The notes: generated by a model from the letters alone, not told the origin. Numbered from the stretch's first letter, positions 17,941-25,702 are shown. The stretch is DNA of 30,962 nt from Cytophagales bacterium (GCA_003500135.1 DNTA01000306.1:1-30962), one strand, 5' to 3'. A program made the numbers and translations.

Positions 17941-18474
17941 TTATATGTATAATTCTTCGTTCATAAATGGAACCAGTGCGAGTAATATCGCATGATGATA
18001 ATAAGATGACCGGTCTATCAGGTCCCTGGTGAGTAACCCCACGGCGCCATTTTGTTGCTTTGAGTTTTTACTTCCGAATACCATGTCATCAGCGTGCCCT
18101 AATTCTACCCCTTCCCTTACAAGTTTTTCTACCTGGGGGGGTACAGTGAAAGAAGCCGTACGCGATTTTCCGGTAATTGATTTTGATAGAATAACCACCC
18201 AGGCGAAAGCTTCAAGGGTTTCGTTGTGGTTGTCTACGCCACCCTCAATACCTATCCAGAAGTCCGCATTGGGATGGTGTAACCTGGCGTTTTTTGCCCG
18301 GTTCAGCGCTCCCTGATAGGTTTCCTCATCAGACATCGGCTGATCCGATACGCCTGAAGGTAAGCTATGCCCCTCAACAGTAAAACTTATGTTTGGAAAT
18401 ACTTCTTTAAAACCGGTACTGGCGCACTGAATTTTAACTGGGTTGGCGGATGCCACGATTATTTTTTGTTGCAT
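17941..18474 (-). CDS. yjjX: Inosine/xanthosine triphosphatase (YjjX family)
   Basis: This small house-cleaning phosphatase is expected to hydrolyse ITP and XTP so that damaged purines are kept out of nucleic acids. The 177 residues show the family pattern: IIVASANPVKIQCA at the N-terminus, then SLPSGVSDQPMSDEET, GALNRAKNA, WIGIEGGVD, and near the end SKQQNGAVGLLTRDLIDR. The ITPase-like fold starts with the same substrate-loop SANPVK motif. ATG at 18474, about 20 bp from a predicted -7 box. It is the first gene of the unit with radA and the yfcC-like gene. Confidence 0.92.
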   Translation of the reverse strand: MQQKIIVASANPVKIQCASTGFKEVFPNISFTVEGHSLPSGVSDQPMSDEETYQGALNRAKNARLHHPNADFWIGIEGGVDNHNETLEAFAWVVILSKSITGKSRTASFTVPPQVEKLVREGVELGHADDMVFGSKNSKQQNGAVGLLTRDLIDRSSYYHHAILLALVPFMNEELYI

Positions 18475-18494
18475 TGCTGGACATTAGGTTCGGA

Positions 18495-18526
18495 CAAAAA
18501 TAATGGAATTTGCTAATTATGGGCAA
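18495..18526 (-). promoter_or_regulatory. Predicted promoter of yjjX-radA-yfcC
   Basis: On the minus strand, TTG (18526-18524) is followed after 21 nt by TATTTTTG (18502-18495), which fits TAnnTTTG. Transcription would start near 18488, giving a leader of about 14 nt before the yjjX ATG. Confidence 0.5.
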
Positions 18527-18610
18527 CTTGGCGATCTGAATATGGCGCTTCACGAGAACCAATAAAAAGTTTCAATTCAAATTAGCTTATTTTTATTTCC
18601 ATCTGATTTC

Positions 18611-18640
18611 ATTGTTTTTTACCTTACAAGGTGAAACAAT
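18611..18640 (+). promoter_or_regulatory. Palindrome / hairpin immediately before the nitronate-monooxygenase-like gene
   Basis: ACCTTACAAGGT (18621-18632) is a perfect 5+5 palindrome around AC. It is flanked by an outer inverted repeat, ATTGTTT (18611-18617) with AAACAAT (18634-18640). The element ends six bases before the ATG at 18647. As DNA it looks like an operator for a dimeric repressor; as RNA it would form a hairpin at the start codon. Confidence 0.45.
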
Positions 18641-18646
18641 AAGATA

Positions 18647-19675
18647 ATGGAAATAAAACAACAAAAGCTTGAAGAAAAGTATGACCCAATCAAAACGGAT
18701 TTGACTGAAATGTTGGGTATCCGCTACCCGGTCATTATGGCGCCTATGTTTTTAGTCTCTAACGCCAAAATGGTAATTGCTGCTTCAAAGCAGGGCATAA
18801 CCGGCGCCATACCTGCTTTGAATTATCGTACCAATGCACAGTTCAGACTGGCCCTTGACGAATTAACGGAAAAATGCGAAGGGCCTTATGGCATAAATCT
18901 GATAGCCAATAAATCGAATGTCAAACTTGAGGAGCAATTGGAAACCTGCCTGGAGTATAAAGTTCCTTACTTAATCACCTCTCTGGGCAACCCAAAAAAA
19001 ATAATTGAACTTTGTCATGAACGCGGCATGAAAGTGTTCTGTGATGTGGTAGATGAAAAGTACGCACAAAAAGTGCAGGACCTGGGCGCTGATGCCCTTA
19101 TTGCCGTAAATAGAGAGGCTGGAGGTCATGCCGGGAATATTCCTGCAAAAGAATTGATTCCATTATTAAAAAAGCATTGTTCCATTCCGGTCATTTCTGC
19201 CGGAGGAGTGGGAGATGGTGAAGGCTTGAAAGAAAAGCTCGAACTTGGCGCTTGTGGCATTTCCATGGGAAGCCCCTTCATAGCCACGCATGAAGCAGAC
19301 GTATCGGATGATTATAAAAATGCTATTGTAGATTACGGTTCCAATGATATCGTAATGACCACCAAATTATCGGGAACCCCTTGTACGGTCATTAACACGC
19401 CGTATGTGCAAAAAACAGGCACCAAACAGAATTGGCTGGAGGCGCTTTTAAATAAGAATAAAAAGTTAAAAAAATTTGTGAAGATGCTCACCTTCTATCG
19501 CGGGATGAAAATGCTGGAAAAAGCAGCTATGAATACCACATACAAAACTGTTTGGTGCGCAGGACCTTCAATTGCGTATGTTACATCAATACAATCGGTT
19601 TCAGATGTGGTAGATAATTTGATTGGCGGTTATTGGGAAGTTTCGAGAAAGAAAGAAACCCATAAAGATGAGTAA
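18647..19675 (+). CDS. Nitronate monooxygenase / 2-nitropropane dioxygenase-family flavoprotein
   Basis: This is an FMN-binding TIM-barrel protein of 342 residues. Family features are the start IRYPVIMAPMFLVSNAKM, the REAGGHAG segment carrying the catalytic-type His, VISAGGVGDGEG and GACGISMGSPFIATHEAD for FMN phosphate binding. The family covers nitronate monooxygenases and FabK-type enoyl-ACP reductases. The overall pattern fits the former or an uncharacterised relative, and the substrate is not evident. The stop overlaps the start of the DUF4230 gene by eight bases. A palindrome ending six bases before the ATG suggests dedicated regulation. Confidence 0.85.
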   Translation: MEIKQQKLEEKYDPIKTDLTEMLGIRYPVIMAPMFLVSNAKMVIAASKQGITGAIPALNYRTNAQFRLALDELTEKCEGPYGINLIANKSNVKLEEQLETCLEYKVPYLITSLGNPKKIIELCHERGMKVFCDVVDEKYAQKVQDLGADALIAVNREAGGHAGNIPAKELIPLLKKHCSIPVISAGGVGDGEGLKEKLELGACGISMGSPFIATHEADVSDDYKNAIVDYGSNDIVMTTKLSGTPCTVINTPYVQKTGTKQNWLEALLNKNKKLKKFVKMLTFYRGMKMLEKAAMNTTYKTVWCAGPSIAYVTSIQSVSDVVDNLIGGYWEVSRKKETHKDE

Positions 19676-20369
19676 ATTAATAATAAGCGCTATTTGGAAG
19701 CTTTTGCCGTGGTTGCTTTTGGGCGCCATGGCGCTCGCTTTATACCTCACCAACCATTGGCCATTTGGCAAAAATGAGGGGTCTAATCAGGACAGAATAG
19801 TGAAAGAAAGCATTCTGATAAAAGTTGAAAGAATCGGCAAGCTTGAGCTTATAAAGCATCATTTTAAAGAAGTGCTTGAGTTTCAGCGCCTGAGCAGTGG
19901 TAAAATTAAAACTTCCACATCACTAGGCACATATGATTTTGACCCGGACTTAAGTTTGTTGATGGTTGCGACAGGAGAAGCTGTGGGCTGCATTGATTTG
20001 GCAAGAATGACCGATAACGACATACGGATAAACGGAGATACCATTGAGGTCTTTATTCCCGCCGCCGAGCTTTGTTATCATAAGCTCAACAATGAAGAAA
20101 CACGAATCATCGAATTTGACCGGAAAGGGTGGTACAGTCGGTTATTTCCTGATGATCAAAGTGAAAAGGCCTTTTTCCAGCAAGCATATCGCGAGGCGGA
20201 GGCCCACATCAAAGAGGCTGCTTTGCAATCCAATATCCTGGATCAGACCGAATCTGCAGCCGAAGAGATGCTCACTGAAATGTTTTCTTTCATCTCAGAA
20301 AAGAAAGTAAGGGTTTTCATTCGACATAATGAATTTTTGCGCAATGAAGACTTTAACCAAGTCGATTGA
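19668..20369 (+). CDS. DUF4230 membrane-anchored protein
   Basis: The protein has about 233 residues from ATG 19668; a longer frame starting at 19623 lies wholly inside the previous gene. It has one N-terminal membrane segment (LIISAIWKLLPWLLLGAMAL), then a soluble domain beginning ILIKVERIGKLELIKHHFKE and continuing with VATGEAVGCIDLARM and IEVFIPAAELCYHKL. This is the DUF4230 pattern, widespread in Bacteroidota and of unknown function. An envelope location facing the periplasm is likely. It overlaps the flavoprotein gene by eight bases and its 3' end overlaps the recX 3' end by 17 bp on the other strand. Confidence 0.8.
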   Translation: MSKLIISAIWKLLPWLLLGAMALALYLTNHWPFGKNEGSNQDRIVKESILIKVERIGKLELIKHHFKEVLEFQRLSSGKIKTSTSLGTYDFDPDLSLLMVATGEAVGCIDLARMTDNDIRINGDTIEVFIPAAELCYHKLNNEETRIIEFDRKGWYSRLFPDDQSEKAFFQQAYREAEAHIKEAALQSNILDQTESAAEEMLTEMFSFISEKKVRVFIRHNEFLRNEDFNQVD

Positions 20370-20814
20370 TCACACCCCAAACCAATGCAGACTCGTACCC
20401 CTTAACTGTAAGAAATCTTGCTACTTTGGTTTTTTGATTTAAAAGGTCTTCGTTTTTATACTGCTCAAACTTATTTTGCGCAAGCTCTTCCAGTGTTTCC
20501 AGATATGCCTGTCCTTCGATTTCATTTAAACCAAGTTCGATTAAATCATTAGAAAGACCTTTGTTTTTAAGTTCGCGCTTGATTTTAAGCTTGCCCCATT
20601 TCTTTAAACGGAACTTGCTACCTGCAAAACTCTTCGCGAATCTTTCTTCGTTTAAAAAATCTTCTTCCTGTAGTAAATTGACCATATAATCTATCTCTTG
20701 CTGAGATAGTTCAAGATTGGCTAGTTTTTCCCGCACTTCGATCTCCGCTCTGTCACGGTACGCACAATAATTAGCCATCCTTCTTTTGGTCTTTTTCAAC
20801 AATTGCTCATTCAT
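20353..20814 (-). CDS. recX: Regulatory protein RecX
   Basis: This helical-repeat protein modulates RecA filaments in recombination and the SOS response. It has 153 residues from ATG 20814; another frame start at 20844 adds ten unlikely residues. Recognisable blocks are the YRDRAEIEVREKL segment, IDYMVNLLQEEDFLNEERFA, AKSFAGSKFRLKKWGKLKIK and the ELKNKGLSNDLIELGL helix, all in the family order. A TATCTTTG box lies on the minus strand at 20869-20862, about 48 bp upstream. No recA is in the window. The last 17 bp overlap the convergent DUF4230 gene. Confidence 0.9.
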   Translation of the reverse strand: MNEQLLKKTKRRMANYCAYRDRAEIEVREKLANLELSQQEIDYMVNLLQEEDFLNEERFAKSFAGSKFRLKKWGKLKIKRELKNKGLSNDLIELGLNEIEGQAYLETLEELAQNKFEQYKNEDLLNQKTKVARFLTVKGYESALVWGVINRLG

Positions 20815-20861
20815 AGGCTTGTGGTTTGTGTTGTAAAAAGACAAAAAATAGAATCTCCGTA

Positions 20862-20869
20862 CAAAGATA
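20862..20869 (-). promoter_or_regulatory. Predicted -7 box of the recX promoter
   Basis: On the minus strand the sequence reads TATCTTTG, matching TAnnTTTG, 48 bp before the recX ATG. A -33 TTG is not evident at the usual distance. Confidence 0.4.
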
Positions 20870-21310
20870 AAAAAATGGAAAAATAACTGCTAAAAACTTG
20901 AGAAGTTATTTATCAGGATTTCACTTGCGTTATATAAAGAACTTCATTTCATTATATTTAGCCATTTATTGTACTAAACAATGTATTAGTAGATAAATAT
21001 ACAAAAAGATAATACAACGTTTACTTTATCGATATAATTTCTGATGCATCAAATTGTTGTAAATATTGACCGGGAAATATCATAAAAATGGCGGAGTGGT
21101 AACCGATTCACAAAAATGACACCTGTTCCAACCTTTTTGCCACAGGATAAATCATTTTTTTACCTATCTGTTATAAAGCGCTGAAGACTATGGGAAAAAT
21201 AAAGAATTGAAGCAAATTAACGATTATCGGAAGGCGATTTTTGCGTCAATGGCAGGAAACCTTGACACTTCTAAACATTACATGTGTCATAGGTTCCTGC
21301 ATAATGTACT
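20870..21310. other. AT-rich gap without a recognisable gene
   Basis: No ORF here looks coding; the longest short readings are under 20 codons. I find no tRNA, 6S-like or riboswitch core. The only strong structure is the long inverted repeat at its right end (21252-21300), downstream of the cytidylate-kinase-like gene. TTG at 20925 and TATATTTA at 20953 are too far apart for a confident promoter. Confidence 0.5.
21252..21300. repeat. Long imperfect hairpin downstream of the cytidylate-kinase-like gene
   Basis: The left arm GCAGGAAACCTTGACAC (21252-21268) pairs with the right arm GTGTCATAGGTTCCTGC (21284-21300). There are 16 base pairs, interrupted by one bulged A on the left arm and one unpaired base on the right, with a 15-nt loop. 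It begins ten bases past the stop codon of the minus-strand gene. No T-run follows on the minus strand, so it is either an atypical terminator, an mRNA 3'-end stabiliser, or an intergenic repeat element. Confidence 0.55.
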
Positions 21311-22015
21311 CTAACAAATGCCTTTTGCTATGGCAGTCTCCTTAATGGAAGCAACAATTTCTTCAATGGAAAGTGTCATGCCATTATACATCACATCGAA
21401 GATTAATTCATTGGGTTTTCCTTTTTCAAAAAAGTGTCGCAGCGCTTCCCTTTTCTTATCAATTTCATTGATTCTTCTTTCTGCCTCTGTAAGAGGAATT
21501 TCATATTTGCGACTTATTACATTGACCCTATAATCCAAAGGGGCATAGATCCTAACATGCAATGATTTTTTGATGTCATGACAAATTGAAACCCCACCAC
21601 GACCCAAAATGATTCGGTGTCCTTCTTCCGCCATACTTCTTATGTAAGCGCCAATGGTCTTTTTTACTTTTATATCACCCGGATAATACTTATGAGTATA
21701 GCTTCTGAGAATTTCATTCAGGAGCCCACTGTCACCACGGCTCGCAATATCTGTAATTAGCTCGGTCTCTACATTTAATGAACGAGCCGATTCGGCAAAA
21801 ATCTCCTTACCCACCCATGTCCAGTTATTAGTAGTATGCTGCGATTGCTCACGTGCATTGAGCGCCTCTGCTAATTTTTCTGTGATTTTTTTAGCAGGGC
21901 ATCCATATTGACGCGAAATCGTTATCACCGGACCATAATCTTCCGGTCTTTTCTTTACTTTTGGAGGCTCCTTGCTCAGGCGCTTCTCCATGTATTTACT
22001 TAGGGTATCATTCAT
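21311..22015 (-). CDS. Cytidylate kinase-like family protein
   Basis: This 234-residue P-loop-fold protein is of the type called cytidylate kinase-like (distinct from standard Cmk). Family features are VITISRQYGCPAKKITEKLA, in which the usual glycine-rich loop is replaced by SRQYGCPA, then WTWVGKEIFAESAR, HRIILGRGGVSI, LHVRIYAPLDYRV and the lid-like RRINEIDKKREALRHFF. Substrate and pathway are unknown; a nucleotide or coenzyme kinase role is likely. ATG at 22015. It stands alone, with gaps of over 100 bp on both sides and a strong hairpin after its stop. Confidence 0.8.
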   Translation of the reverse strand: MNDTLSKYMEKRLSKEPPKVKKRPEDYGPVITISRQYGCPAKKITEKLAEALNAREQSQHTTNNWTWVGKEIFAESARSLNVETELITDIASRGDSGLLNEILRSYTHKYYPGDIKVKKTIGAYIRSMAEEGHRIILGRGGVSICHDIKKSLHVRIYAPLDYRVNVISRKYEIPLTEAERRINEIDKKREALRHFFEKGKPNELIFDVMYNGMTLSIEEIVASIKETAIAKGIC

Positions 22016-22155
22016 AGCACTAGATTTTTATTGAAATAAGCGGACTTTGTAGTTTATTTAACTAACAAGTCCTCACTTATATGTACTACAAACGATGAAT
22101 AAAAGATTCGTGCCCGATCACAATTTTTGCATTTTTCACCTTAAATGATTTGAAG

Positions 22156-22593
22156 TCACTGTTTTCGACTCCACGACATTGTTTTTGTAGAAGAAGGGTC
22201 GTTTTGCCAAAGTGATAGGGCGAGACTGTTCCCCTTTGGGGTAATGCGGCAGTTATATGTCACTCCGTTTTCCGGCCAATAAAGAATGCCTCCTTCCCAT
22301 GATTTGTTTTCGGCATTATAAACCATATCTTCAATGATTTTCAGGCCTTTTATAGGCAGGTTTCTCATTTTTGCGTTAGGATTGTTTTTATCCAGAACCG
22401 GTTTGCCCGTAGCATCAGTTGCATTTTCCAACCATACGATCCTACCAGTGGCCTTTTCGCCAAGCCGGTCTATTTTAACCAAATATTTGTTGTCCCCGGT
22501 TTTCCAGATGCCTGAAATGCTGTTTTGGGCAAATGTCGCTGTTGTACCTGATAGTATAAAAGCGAAACAATAAATTAAAAGCGTTTTCATCAT
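22156..22593 (-). CDS. DUF2147 exported protein
   Basis: The protein has about 145 residues. Two adjacent ATGs (22593 and 22590) are possible starts; the frame opens further up at 22647 but that extension overlaps the previous gene and precedes the signal peptide. The signal peptide (MKTLLIYCFAFILSGTTATFAQ) gives a periplasmic protein. The mature part has the DUF2147 layout: ISGIWKTGDNKYLVKID near the start, IVWLENATDATGKPVLDKNN, GLKIIEDM, then WEGGILYWPENGVTYNCRI and a Trp-rich end. A lipocalin-like barrel is expected; the function is unknown. It follows the DinB-like gene after 37 bp and is probably co-transcribed. Confidence 0.8.
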   Translation of the reverse strand: MMKTLLIYCFAFILSGTTATFAQNSISGIWKTGDNKYLVKIDRLGEKATGRIVWLENATDATGKPVLDKNNPNAKMRNLPIKGLKIIEDMVYNAENKSWEGGILYWPENGVTYNCRITPKGNSLALSLWQNDPSSTKTMSWSRKQ

Positions 22594-22630
22594 AAAAAAT
22601 TTAAGTAATACACAGCTAAAATCCTGCCAA

Positions 22631-23137
22631 TTATTGGGTGTAGTCAAAACGTATCGTAGAATACGCTATACCGAACTGCGATGGCAGTTTGATGTGTGGA
22701 AAAATGGTTATTACAGTCATTTTAATGATTGCCATATGATGGATGGCATGCTCGATGTTATATGAAAGCTCCCTGAAATAGGACGATTTTATTTTTAGTG
22801 TAGTATCTTCATTTTCAGAATAACCGGCGGCTAAAATCAGTTCCTTGTCCATAGGCTTTGTAGCCAGCCAACGTTGTAATTCCACGATTTTATTTAAGAC
22901 CAAATCTCTGTTTTGTTCCAAAAAGGGATCGTGGGCCCGGTTATCGTAAGATACTACTGATTTTGAATACCCCGAGGCCAAAACATCAAAAAATTCAATT
23001 ATATGGCGTACGTGTTTACCAATGGTATTACCTGAAAGCATGTTTAAAGAATTAATATATTCTTCATCTGACAGTTGAAGGGTTAATTCTTTTAATTGTT
23101 CTAGGATATTTTGACTTGCCTGATATAACTGGTTCAT
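22631..23137 (-). CDS. DinB-like four-helix-bundle protein
   Basis: The 168-residue protein has the DinB / YfiT-like pattern: four long helices with a histidine in helix two (GNTIGKHVRHIIEFF) and two in a later helix (YNIEHAIHHMAIIKM), a likely three-His metal site. Family members include thiol-dependent transferases and stress-induced proteins of unknown activity. The C-terminal tail (GIAYSTIRFDYTQ) is often seen in Bacteroidota members. ATG at 23137. It heads a two-gene unit with the DUF2147 gene and is divergent from the ATP-grasp gene. Confidence 0.75.
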   Translation of the reverse strand: MNQLYQASQNILEQLKELTLQLSDEEYINSLNMLSGNTIGKHVRHIIEFFDVLASGYSKSVVSYDNRAHDPFLEQNRDLVLNKIVELQRWLATKPMDKELILAAGYSENEDTTLKIKSSYFRELSYNIEHAIHHMAIIKMTVITIFPHIKLPSQFGIAYSTIRFDYTQ

Positions 23138-23181
23138 TCAAATGTCTTTTGATTTAAAAATATTGGTACCACAAAAAAAAT

Positions 23182-23221
23182 TTGTCGCGTTACCGCCAAT
23201 AGTTAACTTTTAATACGACAA
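23182..23221. repeat. Dyad in the divergent DinB-like / ATP-grasp intergenic region
   Basis: TTGTCG (23182-23187) and CGACAA (23216-23221) are perfect inverted repeats. After one mismatched position they are followed inward by GTTA and TAAT, which can pair if G-U is allowed. It sits between two divergent starts and could be a shared operator; no family is assigned. Confidence 0.3.
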
Positions 23222-23279
23222 GTTTACTTTTTTATTACAATTGCACTAGTTTGCCAATGCTGTTTAGCGATCTAAATAG

Positions 23280-24308
23280 ATGACATTATCCAAAAAACTA
23301 AGTCTCAAAATACAAAAAGTATTCAAATATGAGTACTGGCATTATCTCATTTTTTATACACCCATGTTCTTTTACGGGGCCTATTTGGCATTAAAAGCCC
23401 GTTCAATAATGTACTTTTCCGCAGTCAATTCTGCGTTTAAATACGGTGGAGTGATGGGGGATTCGAAATCGAAAGCGCTAGAAATGATTCCGGAAAAATA
23501 TCTGCCTGATATGATGGTGATAGATTTAGAAGCGGAAGAATGGAAGAATGAAATATCGGAATTACCATTGAAATATCCCATGATCGCAAAGCCCGATATA
23601 GGTGAACGAGGTACAAATGTAGAAAAGATAGACGATCAAAAAGGACTGTACAACTACATGTACCGTATGCAATGTGGGAAGGTCATATTACAGGAATATA
23701 TTGATTTACCATTGGAACTCGGAGTTTTATATTACCGCTTTCCGGATCAGAAAAGCGGTAATATTTCATCTGTCGTTCAAAAATCATTTTTAAAAGTAAC
23801 AGGTGACAATGTAAAAACCGTAGAAGAATTACTTGCTGGAAATATCAGGGCCTACGACAAAATAGAATATTTCAGAAAGAAGTATGGCGAATCTCTCAAA
23901 AAAATACCGGCAAGTGGTGAAGAATTAGTGATGGAACCTATTGGTAATCACTGCAGGGGCACGAAATTCATTAACGGGAATCACTTGATCAATGAAAATT
24001 TGATAGAAGTATTTGACGAAATCACCAAAAACATGACGGGTTATTGCTACGGCCGGTTTGATATTAAAGTTAAAAGCCTTAAAAATCTTTACGAAGGAAA
24101 TGGCATTAAGGTGCTTGAATTAAATGGCGTCAGTTCGGAACCTGCCCATATTTATGACCCGGACATGAACCTTATCCAGGCCTATAAAGATGTAGCGCAG
24201 CATATGAAAATCATTTACGAAATATCTCAGGCAAACCATAAAAAGGGCATTAGCTACAGCCGTTCATGGCCATTTATAAAAGACCTTTATTGTCATATAA
24301 GACAGTAA
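23280..24308 (+). CDS. Membrane-associated ATP-grasp enzyme, unknown substrate
   Basis: The 342-residue protein has an N-terminal amphipathic/hydrophobic part (YWHYLIFYTPMFFYGAYLAL) and the stretch GGVMGDSKSKALEMIPEKYL before an ATP-grasp domain. Visible ATP-grasp elements are YPMIAKPDIGERGTNV (the phosphate-binding lysine strand and Gly-rich loop), KVILQEYIDLPLELGV, YGRFDIKVKSL and the metal-binding KVLELNGVSSEP. Such enzymes join a carboxylate to an amine or thiol using ATP. It is probably what automatic pipelines call a D-alanine--D-alanine ligase relative, but the N-terminus differs from Ddl and no cell-wall gene is adjacent. Its stop lies two bases from the convergent gene's stop. Confidence 0.75.
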   Translation: MTLSKKLSLKIQKVFKYEYWHYLIFYTPMFFYGAYLALKARSIMYFSAVNSAFKYGGVMGDSKSKALEMIPEKYLPDMMVIDLEAEEWKNEISELPLKYPMIAKPDIGERGTNVEKIDDQKGLYNYMYRMQCGKVILQEYIDLPLELGVLYYRFPDQKSGNISSVVQKSFLKVTGDNVKTVEELLAGNIRAYDKIEYFRKKYGESLKKIPASGEELVMEPIGNHCRGTKFINGNHLINENLIEVFDEITKNMTGYCYGRFDIKVKSLKNLYEGNGIKVLELNGVSSEPAHIYDPDMNLIQAYKDVAQHMKIIYEISQANHKKGISYSRSWPFIKDLYCHIRQ

Positions 24309-24310
24309 AA

Positions 24311-25333
24311 CTAATGGCCACTAATTACTTCCAATTTAAACACCACCGGAAGATGGTCGCTATAACCTCCTAAGTAAACAGGCCCCTGATAACTTCGGTA
24401 CGGTCTGGTCAGCCTATTGTCCAGTAACCATTCCTGACCGTATATTTCACTGTATTTCCAATGTAACTTTTGTTTAATATTCTTAGGCTGAGCCAATACG
24501 ACCTGATCAAAAAGTTGCCAGCCTCCGAAATTACCGTCTTTATGATAGATGGTTCCTTCCACCTTACTATTGTTTGCAATTGAAGTATGGTGATAATCAT
24601 AATTTTCTGACAAAAAGCGAAATAAACTTTTAAGGCTTAAATCTTCGGGAGTATCATTAAAATCGCCCATGATAAGCAGGTTGGTGGCCGGTAAAGAATC
24701 ACGTAGCGCCACTATTGATTTCTTCAATGTTTCGGATGCTTGTGATCGAAGTGCCGAAGTTTTAATTTTTCCTCCCCAGCGCGAAGGCCAGTGATTTACC
24801 ATTATCAAAACAGGGATTTCATTTGTGATCATTCCTTTAACGGCAAGAATGTCCCTGGTTTTATTGTCATTCGGCAATGCCACAGATATAGAACGATGCC
24901 ATTGGTATTGAAAACGACTCGCTTTAAAAAGAAGCGCTACATCAATTCCCCGTTCATCCTTAGAATCTTCATGAACAATGCGATAATCGTATTTTTTCAA
25001 AGAAGTTTTTGATACAAGGTCAATTAAGACGTTCCGGTTTTCAATTTCACAAAGTCCTATTATTGACAGTCCGTTCCATTGACCTGCGTTGGTTAGTACC
25101 TGACTTATTCTTTTCAATTTGGCCCAATATCGATAGGAGTTCCATGATTTCGAACCTAAAGGGGTGAAGTCATCATCGCGAAAATCAGGGTGGTTTATAG
25201 TGTCAAATAGGTTTTCAACGTTGTAAAAGGCTCCCGTGAATTCACTTTCTGTTTTAACATTTTGAGTAAATGCTTTATAAGATTGAAAAGAACAAGATAA
25301 GAGCCCCGCGATTAACCAGATTGCCTTTCTCAT
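24311..25333 (-). CDS. Exported endonuclease/exonuclease/phosphatase-family protein
   Basis: The protein has 340 residues with an N-terminal export signal. LLSC near residue 14 could be a lipobox, making it a lipoprotein; otherwise cleavage by signal peptidase I. The EEP-fold motifs are FYNVENLFDT at the start, GLCEIENR, VNHWPSRWGG, MGDFNDTPEDL and the final YSDHLPVVF with the catalytic His. It probably hydrolyses a phosphodiester in the envelope or outside the cell (nucleic acid or phospholipid); the substrate is unknown. The gene converges on the ATP-grasp gene with a two-base gap and has its own promoter. Confidence 0.87.
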   Translation of the reverse strand: MRKAIWLIAGLLSCSFQSYKAFTQNVKTESEFTGAFYNVENLFDTINHPDFRDDDFTPLGSKSWNSYRYWAKLKRISQVLTNAGQWNGLSIIGLCEIENRNVLIDLVSKTSLKKYDYRIVHEDSKDERGIDVALLFKASRFQYQWHRSISVALPNDNKTRDILAVKGMITNEIPVLIMVNHWPSRWGGKIKTSALRSQASETLKKSIVALRDSLPATNLLIMGDFNDTPEDLSLKSLFRFLSENYDYHHTSIANNSKVEGTIYHKDGNFGGWQLFDQVVLAQPKNIKQKLHWKYSEIYGQEWLLDNRLTRPYRSYQGPVYLGGYSDHLPVVFKLEVISGH

Positions 25334-25378
25334 AGTCTGTTTTTTTGCATATCAAAATCAGAAAAAAGATAATAAGTT

Positions 25379-25406
25379 CAAATATAGTTAACAATTAAAT
25401 AACCAA
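25379..25406 (-). promoter_or_regulatory. Predicted promoter of the EEP-family gene
   Basis: On the minus strand, TTG (25406-25404) is followed after 17 nt by TATATTTG (25386-25379), a full match to TAnnTTTG. It lies about 45 bp before the ATG at 25333. Confidence 0.5.
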
Positions 25407-25435
25407 ACCACACATCCTTTCTAGTACAAAAAACG

Positions 25436-25443
25436 TAAATTTG
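25436..25443 (+). promoter_or_regulatory. Predicted -7 box for the small ORF at 25472
   Basis: TAAATTTG matches TAnnTTTG, 28 bp before the ATG at 25472. No TTG stands at -33. It supports transcription of the small ORF and lies back to back with the promoter on the other strand. Confidence 0.4.
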
Positions 25444-25471
25444 TTATGAATGCATACTATTTTTTACCGTC

Positions 25472-25702
25472 ATGATCAAAGCTCAACCGAAGTACTTTCA
25501 AGATTTCATTTTTGTACGATTATCCCGATTACCTTTCCTACAGGCCTCTAAGTTAATGAATTGGTTACCGGAAACCAGTTTTTTTTCACTTGCTATCAAC
25601 GGTGAGGTGGCCGATGATTGCATCGACTACGCGGAGTACGAATACTGGTTTGAGAATGAATCAAATTCCATTAATTATACCCTACAGGATAATATCATCT
25701 AG
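25472..25702 (+). CDS. Small hypothetical protein, 76 residues
   Basis: I do not recognise the family. The first half is basic and hydrophobic (MIKAQPKYFQDFIFVRLSRL, then PFLQASKLMNWLPETSFF); the second is acidic (VADDCIDYAEYEYWFENES). It has no signal peptide and no clear membrane segment. It is likely a real gene because the only competing reading frames here are shorter, a -7 box lies 28 bp upstream, and the acidic/basic layout looks protein-like. It is 149 bp upstream of elbB on the same strand; co-transcription is possible. It could be a small soluble adaptor. Confidence 0.55.
   Translation: MIKAQPKYFQDFIFVRLSRLPFLQASKLMNWLPETSFFSLAINGEVADDCIDYAEYEYWFENESNSINYTLQDNII

Noticed and set aside
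20925..20960. TTG at 20925-20927 and TATATTTA at 20953-20960 as a promoter in the recX gap
   Set aside because: The 25-nt spacing is too long and the -7 box lacks the final G; no gene follows on that strand.
21045..21083. Very short ORF beginning at the ATG near 21042 (MHQIVVNIDREIS)
   Set aside because: It is only 13 codons, with no context or repeated structure to support it.
21093..21130. GGCGGAGTGGTAACCGATTC looked like part of a tRNA
   Set aside because: No acceptor stem, T-loop or anticodon arm can be built around it.
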